From: an uncultured Lentisphaeria bacterium
Lineage (GTDB): Bacteria; Verrucomicrobiota; Lentisphaeria; Victivallales; Victivallaceae
Direction of reading: 5' to 3'
DNA: 38,372 bases
NCBI GenBank assembly: GCA_903863035.1
Contig: CAIPAT010000129.1
Span: 1 to 38,372, forward strand
The translations under genes and the position numbers were made by a program. Shown here one piece after another: positions 33,276-38,372 of the stretch. The notes beneath the pieces are model-generated. The model had not been told where the DNA came from and made no database searches. It saw nothing but the letters and a program-made list of their open reading frames with translations. Position 1 is the first letter of the stretch. Every line of letters starts with the position of its first letter.

Positions 33276-34634
33276 TTATTTCTCCAGTCGCGGAGTAAAC
33301 AGCCCGACGAAGGTAGTCATCGTCCAGGCGTCTTCCCAGTTCATTTTCTTGTACTCATGTCCCGCTCCCCAGGTGTCGCTATAAATGATTGTTTTATCTT
33401 TGTCATTACAGCCGATAATCAGCCGCATATGCATTCCTGGCGGCTGCGGAAGCTCTTTCTCTTTGATAATACCCAGCTTAACAGCCCAGAGCAACGGAAT
33501 TCCAGCATTAATATTCCCGGAGACGTCTCTTTGAAATTTTTTGAAATTTATATTATCTTTGAGCCTGACTTTTTTATAAATATCTGAATTCATTGCAGAA
33601 GTAATTCCGCTGAGATCGTACAGCGTTCTTCCTTCGGAAGTCTTCAGATATTTATCAATGGTAATTAATGGCATTCCGGCTTTTCCGGCTTCCATGTTAT
33701 ACATGGTAATCATTCTGTTGAAATTGACAAAATTGAACATATCATCGTTATAGTAAAGTTTTGAATATTTAACGTCAACTTTCGACGCACAATCCGCTGC
33801 GGCTTTTTCAATATCAATAAGATCAGCGCCGCCGCCTTCCGGCATATTGGTCAACTCCGCCAGCATGTGCTGATCCATTCTCGATCCGTAATATTTCAGT
33901 ACCCGTTCGGCTACAGCCGCGACGCAATAACCTTTATTGCCCTGGTCAACCATTGGGATTTCAAGATAACGGTCACCGGCATCATTGGTTTTGACTCTTC
34001 CAGCCAGTACTTTTTTGCTCAGTCCTTTGTCTATTTTTAAAGAATCTGAACCCGGGGTTGCCGGTAAAATATTCAGAGTAATAAATTCAGCCAGGAAGTT
34101 CAGGCCGGCTAATCCGTTATCGCTCCATTTAAGCTCGAATTCATAATCTTTGCAGTGCCATCTTCTGCAATAAATCCGCTTGTCGCCGACTACTGCTATC
34201 GTTTCTTTGCCGGGCTTTTTGCCGGACAGTTTATCCAAAGCGCCATTCAGCTTTTTGAGCAGTTCATTATAGTCGGGTTTTTCCATACGGGCGGCATCGC
34301 CGCGGTTGAACAGCGAAAGATAAATCTTGACGATTTTGTCTTTATTGAATGTGAAAATAGCTTCGCAGACCGGCAATCCGGCAAAGGTTATTTTGTCCGG
34401 TCCGGCATCTGCGTAATATCGTAATCCGGTCTGGGATGAATCCACCCACTGGAAAAGTTTTTTGCCTGGAAATTGAGCGGCTAAGTCTTTAGCGGAAGTT
34501 TCCCATACGGATTTTTCTGTTTTCAGGATACTGCTTATTTCCGACTGCGCAGACGAGTCTGCGCAAAGCATGAGCAGGCATATACAGGAAATGCCGTAAC
34601 CGATAAATTTATTAACGCCTTTTAACAGTCTCAT
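33276..34634 (-). CDS. Secreted papain/C39-like cysteine peptidase domain protein
   Basis: 452 residues. A signal peptide or anchor (about 9-30) is followed by an unassigned N-terminal region (to about 220). A papain-fold domain follows: VDQGNKGYCVAAVAERVLKYYG gives the oxyanion Gln and nucleophile Cys237, PGMHMRLIIGCN gives His402 and YSDTWG gives Asp420. This order fits the C39/papain clan, acting outside the cytoplasm on an unknown protein. It sits between ftsY and ribD, with only 2 bp before ribD, so it is co-transcribed with riboflavin genes. GGAG precedes the start. Confidence 0.75.
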   Translation of the reverse strand: MRLLKGVNKFIGYGISCICLLMLCADSSAQSEISSILKTEKSVWETSAKDLAAQFPGKKLFQWVDSSQTGLRYYADAGPDKITFAGLPVCEAIFTFNKDKIVKIYLSLFNRGDAARMEKPDYNELLKKLNGALDKLSGKKPGKETIAVVGDKRIYCRRWHCKDYEFELKWSDNGLAGLNFLAEFITLNILPATPGSDSLKIDKGLSKKVLAGRVKTNDAGDRYLEIPMVDQGNKGYCVAAVAERVLKYYGSRMDQHMLAELTNMPEGGGADLIDIEKAAADCASKVDVKYSKLYYNDDMFNFVNFNRMITMYNMEAGKAGMPLITIDKYLKTSEGRTLYDLSGITSAMNSDIYKKVRLKDNINFKKFQRDVSGNINAGIPLLWAVKLGIIKEKELPQPPGMHMRLIIGCNDKDKTIIYSDTWGAGHEYKKMNWEDAWTMTTFVGLFTPRLEK

Positions 34635-34716
34635 GACAGATTATCTCCAGACGGTTTTCAGTCCGGCTTCAGGATATTCAGGGAAACAGCCCGCATATCT
34701 TCCCTGCTTATTATTA

Positions 34717-35646
34717 TTATTTTCCAGCTGATTCGAAAATCGCGGCGGCATAAAATTCCGGGTCGAATGGTTGCAGATCCTCGGGTTTTTCGCCAAGCCC
34801 GGCAAAAAACACCGGATAGCCGAATTCCTGATGCAGCGCAACGGCCATGCCGCCTTTGCCGGTGCCGTCAAGTTTGGTCAATATCAAGCCGGTAAGCCCG
34901 GCGGCTTTTGAAAATTCGCGCGCCTGGTTTATCGCGTTAGCGCCAAGGCTGGCGTCAACGGTCAGCCAGACTTCATGAGGAGCCCCGGGATAGACTTTGT
35001 CTATCGTCCGGCGGAGCTTTGACAATTCGTCCATCAGGTTTTTCCTGGTGTGCTGGCGTCCGGCGGTATCAATTATCAGGATATCGGCACCTCTGGCCAG
35101 CGCGGCCTGAGTTGCGTCAAACGCCACACTGGCCGGGTCGGCGTTAGGTGCGGCGGAAACGACATAACAGCCGGTCTTTTCGCCCCAGAGCTGCAGTTGT
35201 CCTACGGCAGCCGCGCGGAATGTATCGCAGGCGGCCAGGATTACTTTCTTCCCTTCCTGCTGCCACAGCCATGCAAGTTTTCCGGTAGTGGTGGTCTTAC
35301 CGCTGCCGTTGACCCCGATCATCAAAATGACTGTCGGTTTGCCTGCGGGAGCGTAATTCACTTCCCTGCGGTTTTTACTGAATATATTGATCACTTCATT
35401 TCTGGCGATCTCGAAGATATCGGCGGAAGTTTTGATATGTCCGCGTTCATAGCGTTCGCGGATATCTTCAACTATTTTCAAGCTGGCCGGAACCCCGAAG
35501 TCAGCGGAAATCAGAATTGCTTCGAGGTCCTCAAACGTACTTTTATCCCATTTTTTTTCGCCAATGAAAATTCCAGCCAGCGAACGGGAAACCGTCGTTG
35601 TTGTTTTCTCAAGCCCTTTTTTGAAAATAGAAAAGATCGACTTCAT
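34717..35646 (-). CDS. ftsY: Signal recognition particle receptor FtsY
   Basis: FtsY is the SRP receptor GTPase that delivers nascent membrane proteins to the Sec translocon. 309 residues, a short form without a long acidic A-domain. N-domain helices occupy 1-95. The GTPase motifs are GVNGSGKTTTTGK (111-123), DTFRAAAVGQL, DTAGRQHT (193-200), TKLDGTGKGG (257-266) and GLGEKPEDLQPFDP. It overlaps the nusB stop by four bases (ATGA), so the two are translationally coupled. Confidence 0.97.
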   Translation of the reverse strand: MKSIFSIFKKGLEKTTTTVSRSLAGIFIGEKKWDKSTFEDLEAILISADFGVPASLKIVEDIRERYERGHIKTSADIFEIARNEVINIFSKNRREVNYAPAGKPTVILMIGVNGSGKTTTTGKLAWLWQQEGKKVILAACDTFRAAAVGQLQLWGEKTGCYVVSAAPNADPASVAFDATQAALARGADILIIDTAGRQHTRKNLMDELSKLRRTIDKVYPGAPHEVWLTVDASLGANAINQAREFSKAAGLTGLILTKLDGTGKGGMAVALHQEFGYPVFFAGLGEKPEDLQPFDPEFYAAAIFESAGK

Positions 35647-36137
35647 GACTTATTCGCCGCCTTTCTGGCCGGCCGGTCCAGAGAATCTTTTACCGCATTG
35701 AGCATGCCGTTCATGAAACCGCATGAAGGTTCGCCGCTGTAGTCGCGGGTGATCTTCACTGCTTCATTGATACTGACTACCGGCGGGACTTCCAGCACAA
35801 ACAGCATTTCATAGATCGCAACACGCATGATGTTTAAATCCACGACGGCCATCCGTTTCAGATCCCATTTTTGAGAATGGGCAAGGATTTGCGCATCAAT
35901 TTCTTTCAGATTTTTCAAAACTCCGCCAATAATATCCATGGCATATTCGCGGCCTTTGCGGAAATAGCGGTTATCCTTCAAATCCAGCGACTGACCGCTT
36001 TGGTCGAAAAATTCATTGAAAACATCTTCGGTTGTTTCGCAGTGGCTCAGTTCCTGTTGAAAAAGAAACTGCATCGCCAACTCCCGCCCGAGGCTGCGGG
36101 AGTCGACAGGGTTGTCTTGTTTTTGAGTAGCGGGCAT
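35643..36137 (-). CDS. nusB: Transcription antitermination factor NusB
   Basis: NusB binds boxA RNA with S10 (NusE) for antitermination of rRNA operons. From the ATG at 36137 (minus strand) it has 164 residues. GGAGAG lies 4 nt upstream, which favours this start over an in-frame one 24 bp earlier. The helical core shows SRSLGRELAMQFLFQQELS at the front, then MAVVDLNIMRVAIYEMLFVLEVPPVVSINEAVKITRDYSG. nusB beside ribH is a common gene order in bacteria. The basic tail RPARKAANKS is short. Confidence 0.95.
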   Translation of the reverse strand: MPATQKQDNPVDSRSLGRELAMQFLFQQELSHCETTEDVFNEFFDQSGQSLDLKDNRYFRKGREYAMDIIGGVLKNLKEIDAQILAHSQKWDLKRMAVVDLNIMRVAIYEMLFVLEVPPVVSINEAVKITRDYSGEPSCGFMNGMLNAVKDSLDRPARKAANKS

Positions 36138-36176
36138 GTATCTCTCCGTAATTAACCGCAAAATTTATAAAGTTGC

Positions 36177-36656
36177 TTATACCAGTTGTTTGACCAGATT
36201 GGCCATTTCAATTGCAGCAACTGCGGCATCAGCGCCTTTGTTGCCGGCTTTGGTGCCGCTGCGCTCGATTGCCTGTTCGATGTTGTCAGCCGTAATGATT
36301 CCGTAAACTACCGGCACCCCGGTATCGAGGGAAATCTGCGCTAGCGCTTTTGACACTTCGCTGTTGATATACCCCGCATGCGGAGTCGCGCCCTGAATCA
36401 CTACGCCGAGCGCGATCACCGCGTCATAATTACCGCTTTCCGCCAGCTTTTTAGCGACAAACGGCAGTTCATAGGAACCCGGCACCCAGGCGGCATGAAT
36501 ATTCTTGCCGCTGCCGCCGTGCCGGACTAGAGCATCTATCGCTCCGCCAAGCAGCTTGCTGACAAAAAATTCGTTGAACCGGCTGCAAACGATTCCGAAA
36601 CGGAGCCCGTCCGCTTTCAGATTCCCTTCGTAAATTTTCCCAATTGTTTTGTCCAT
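36177..36656 (-). CDS. ribH: 6,7-dimethyl-8-ribityllumazine synthase
   Basis: RibH joins 3,4-dihydroxy-2-butanone 4-phosphate with the ribityl-pyrimidine to give lumazine, the step before riboflavin. 159 residues. Landmarks are [50 protein letters not shown] (with the catalytic His) and [16 protein letters not shown]. The usual YDYVANEV after the His is AGYINSEV here, a mild difference. It lies 73 bp after ribBA and 39 bp before nusB in one operon. Confidence 0.97.
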   Translation of the reverse strand: MDKTIGKIYEGNLKADGLRFGIVCSRFNEFFVSKLLGGAIDALVRHGGSGKNIHAAWVPGSYELPFVAKKLAESGNYDAVIALGVVIQGATPHAGYINSEVSKALAQISLDTGVPVVYGIITADNIEQAIERSGTKAGNKGADAAVAAIEMANLVKQLV

Positions 36657-36729
36657 AAACTTTTCCTCCGTAATATAGACGTTATATTTTAGTACGTTTC
36701 TCGTAATTTTCCATTAAACAAACCACTTC

Positions 36730-37926
36730 TTACAATAAATGGCCAAGCTTTTTCTTTTTGGTTTCAAGGTATTTGCGATTATGAATCTGCGGGTCGATGA
36801 CGATTGGAACCCGTTCATTCACCTTCAGCCCGTAACCGCTGAGCCCGACCAGTTTTCGTGGATTATTAGTCAGCAGCCGGACGGATTTAACCCCCAGCTC
36901 AAGCAGGATTTGAACTCCGATGCCATATTCCCGGAGGTCTGCCGCAAAACCCAGTTTTTCATTTGCTTCAACAGTGTCGCAGCCTTCATCCTGAAGTTTG
37001 TAGGCGTGAATTTTATTGGCCAGTCCGATACCGCGCCCTTCCTGACGCATATAAACGACCACGCCGCGCCCTTCCTGCGCAATCTGCTGCATCGCGGAGT
37101 GAAGTTGTGCGCCGCAGTCGCATCTCGCGGAGCCGAAAACATCACCGGTCAAACATTCGCTGTGAACCCTTACCAGCACATTCTCCTGCTCTTTGACATC
37201 GCCGAAAACCAGCGCCACATGCTCCAGCCCGTCAACCTTGGACTTATAAATATGAACCCGGAATTTACCGTATGCGGTCGGCAGATCAGCGGACGCGCCT
37301 TCCGCAATTAATACTTCAGTCTGGCGGCGATAGGCGATCAAGCCTGCAACCGAACACCATTTCAAATTATGTTTTTTTCTGAACTTATCAAGCTGCGGAA
37401 CTCTGGCCATAGTGCCGTCATCATTCATTATTTCACAGATAACGCCGGCCGGGGCCAGTCCGGCGATTCTCGCCATATCCACTGCGGCTTCGGTATGTCC
37501 GGCACGCCTGAGCACCCCGCCAGCCCTTGCCACCAACGGAAAAACATGCCCCGGAATAACGAAATCTTCCGCGGTTGAAGTCGGGTCTATCAGCATCTCT
37601 ATCGTCTTCGCACGGTCATAGGCGGAGATTCCGGTGCTAATTCCGTTTTTGGCGTCAACACTCTGGGTAAACGCGGTTTGAAACGGGTCTTTCAGCGCCG
37701 CCATGCTGTACAGTTTCAGCGCCGCGGCACGTTCTTCCGACAACGGGATACAAACCAGGCCGCGTCCGTGAGTCACCATGAAATTAATGATTTCCGGCGT
37801 AATTTTAGCGGCGGCGGCAACCAGGTCACCTTCGTTTTCTCTGTTTTCGTCATCGGTCACAATGACCATTTCCCCGCTTTTCAAGGCGGCGATTACATCT
37901 TCGATTTTATCAAATTCTACCGGCAT
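36730..37926 (-). CDS. ribBA: Bifunctional DHBP synthase / GTP cyclohydrolase II
   Basis: The N-terminal half (RibB, about 1-200) makes 3,4-dihydroxy-2-butanone 4-phosphate; the C-terminal half (RibA) opens GTP to the pyrimidine precursor. 398 residues from ATG 37926. RibB motifs are [12 protein letters not shown] and [26 protein letters not shown]. RibA motifs are the zinc site [15 protein letters not shown], then [11 protein letters not shown] and [10 protein letters not shown] longer frame begins at 37980, but that start lies inside the terminator hairpin and is rejected. First gene after the FMN riboswitch. Confidence 0.97.
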   Translation of the reverse strand: MPVEFDKIEDVIAALKSGEMVIVTDDENRENEGDLVAAAAKITPEIINFMVTHGRGLVCIPLSEERAAALKLYSMAALKDPFQTAFTQSVDAKNGISTGISAYDRAKTIEMLIDPTSTAEDFVIPGHVFPLVARAGGVLRRAGHTEAAVDMARIAGLAPAGVICEIMNDDGTMARVPQLDKFRKKHNLKWCSVAGLIAYRRQTEVLIAEGASADLPTAYGKFRVHIYKSKVDGLEHVALVFGDVKEQENVLVRVHSECLTGDVFGSARCDCGAQLHSAMQQIAQEGRGVVVYMRQEGRGIGLANKIHAYKLQDEGCDTVEANEKLGFAADLREYGIGVQILLELGVKSVRLLTNNPRKLVGLSGYGLKVNERVPIVIDPQIHNRKYLETKKKKLGHLL

Positions 37927-37958
37927 TTTCACTTCTTCCCTTCTGTATGTATCAGGGC

Positions 37959-37996
37959 AAAAATAAAGCCCTGAAGACAATTTTTATTCAGGGCTT
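37959..37996 (-). terminator. FMN riboswitch expression-platform terminator
   Basis: On the minus strand AAGCCCTGAA (37996-37987) pairs with TTCAGGGCTT (37975-37966), 11-nt loop, then TATTTTT. It lies 33 bp before the ribBA start and 40 bp after the aptamer. The 3' arm repeats 10 bases of the aptamer 5' strand. Confidence 0.85.
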
Positions 37997-38012
37997 ACAG
38001 AGACTGATCCAT

Positions 38013-38036
38013 CCGGGATTCGATCTCGAATCCCGG
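38013..38036 (-). promoter_or_regulatory. Hairpin between aptamer and terminator
   Basis: CCGGGATTCGA and TCGAATCCCGG form a perfect 11-bp stem with a 2-nt centre. It starts right at the 3' end of the aptamer. It lacks a T-run, so it is not a terminator itself. It may keep the aptamer and expression platform apart or act as a pausing hairpin. Confidence 0.6.
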
Positions 38037-38163
38037 TATCTTCTTTCATCCAGACTTTACTGTCGGTTACGGAGTTACACCGTATCTGTTCCAGCAACGG
38101 AACTCGCGGACTATACCGCCGGTCAGGAATTTTCCTTGCGGAATCACCTTGCCCTGAAGATAT
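38037..38163 (-). promoter_or_regulatory. FMN riboswitch (RFN element) aptamer
   Basis: Read on the minus strand, the conserved RFN blocks occur in order: AGGGCAAGGTGATTCCG, then CCGGCGGTATAGTCCGCGA, then GTGTAACTCCGTAACCGACAG, then AGTCTGGATGAAAGAAGATA. The closing stem P1 is TATCTTC with GAAGATA. Binding of FMN normally stops transcription or translation of riboflavin genes. Here a terminator follows before ribBA, so a transcriptional off-switch is likely. Confidence 0.95.
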
Positions 38164-38168
38164 TTTCA

Positions 38169-38187
38169 TGCCGGAACAATTCCGGCA
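38169..38187 (-). promoter_or_regulatory. Perfect 8-bp hairpin just upstream of the riboswitch
   Basis: TGCCGGAA and TTCCGGCA around a 3-nt loop, 5 bp before the aptamer. It could terminate transcription from the upstream ABC gene, or sit at the 5' end of the rib leader. No T-run follows. Confidence 0.4.
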
Positions 38188-38204
38188 CGACCTTTCAAAC
38201 AACC

Positions 38205-38219
38205 TCCGGCTCCGCCGGA
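38205..38219 (-). terminator. Weak terminator after the sugar ABC ATPase gene
   Basis: 6-bp stem TCCGGC-GGA-GCCGGA on the minus strand, 12 bp after the stop codon, followed by GGTTGTTTG rather than a clean T-run. Confidence 0.35.
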
Positions 38220-38231
38220 ATATTTAACCGA

Positions 38232-38372
38232 TTAAATAATCAGTTTTTCGGTTTCCTTGTCAAACAGATGCGCTTTCGGCATGAACAGCGGCAATTCAAC
38301 CTTGTCCCCGACCCTGAGAACCTTGTGTGCATCGACTCTGGCAATAAAGCTGTTCATGCCGGTATTCAGGTA
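38232..38372 (-). CDS. Sugar ABC transporter ATP-binding protein, C-terminal end (MalK/UgpC type)
   Basis: Only the last 46 residues are inside the window; the 5' part lies beyond the right edge. The segment IARVDAHKVLRVGDKVELPLFMPKAHLFDKETEKLII matches the C-terminal regulatory TOBE region of MalK/UgpC/MsmK ATPases, which ends in KAHLFDPETE-like sequence. These ATPases energise sugar uptake. It precedes the rib operon on the same strand but is separated from it by the riboswitch leader. Confidence 0.85.
   Translation of the reverse strand, partial: YLNTGMNSFIARVDAHKVLRVGDKVELPLFMPKAHLFDKETEKLII

Noticed and set aside
36082..36101. TCCCGC ... GCGGGA palindrome inside nusB
   Set aside because: The loop is 8 nt instead of 4, and the sequence encodes the conserved SRSLGRELA segment, so it is probably coincidence.
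37927..37980. 18-residue N-terminal extension of RibBA
   Set aside because: It would start inside the loop of the riboswitch terminator; the family N-terminus fits ATG 37926.

Overview
The window (about 50% GC by eye) looks like a chromosomal segment of a Lentisphaerota-type bacterium or a close relative in the Planctomycetes-Verrucomicrobia group. This is an inference. It rests on a pseudopilin-like protein with a FTLVELLTVIAIIAILAG start and no Gly at -1, intergenic DNA full of degenerate short repeats, a YtrA-type ABC operon with oversized permeases, and the order gyrA-folP-cdaA-cdaR. No rRNA, tRNA, CRISPR array or complete insertion sequence was found.

Layout. 1-401: the 3' end of a phage terminase large subunit, with no other phage gene after it. 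402-1208 and 3154-3573: two repeat-rich intergenic regions flanking a membrane-anchored peptide-binding protein. 3574-4377: dapB. 4673-7976: a compact cassette of an ECF sigma factor, a small membrane protein, a Spy/CnrX-like periplasmic protein, a pseudopilin-like protein, a membrane-anchored helical protein, a possible 24-residue peptide and a secreted coiled-coil protein, closed by a strong terminator. 8071-9322: three 32-bp tandem repeats and an AAA/DUF4143 ATPase. 9848-15229: gyrA, folP, cdaA and cdaR, covering DNA topology, folate and c-di-AMP. 15274-17899 on the minus strand: an RNase II-like enzyme followed by a divergent J-domain protein. 18056-23390: gntR (YtrA type), two paralogous ABC-2 permeases and an ATPase, with a perfect palindromic operator inside the promoter. 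23965-28266: a cupin lipoprotein, a DMT transporter, frr and a GT-C glycosyltransferase. 28510-31997: a DUF58 and transglutaminase pair. 32236-38163 on the minus strand: an FMN riboswitch, then ribBA, ribH, nusB, ftsY, a secreted papain/C39-like protein and ribD. 38232-38372: the 3' end of a sugar ABC ATPase gene.

How genes work together. The ECF cassette looks like an envelope-sensing module: a sigma factor, a probable membrane partner, a Spy-like sensor or chaperone, and several small exported helical proteins. It is the best candidate here for a poorly described system. The ABC operon is probably autorepressed by its own GntR protein. Its permeases carry about 400 extra residues that topology places outside the cytoplasm. 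The rib operon is probably controlled by FMN through transcription termination.

The most useful non-coding observations are two related structured elements (about 23451-23622 and 28380-28483) bounded by different inverted repeats, a REP-like inverted pair at 445-538 with a relative at 3355, and a 10-nt duplication shared by the FMN aptamer and its terminator.
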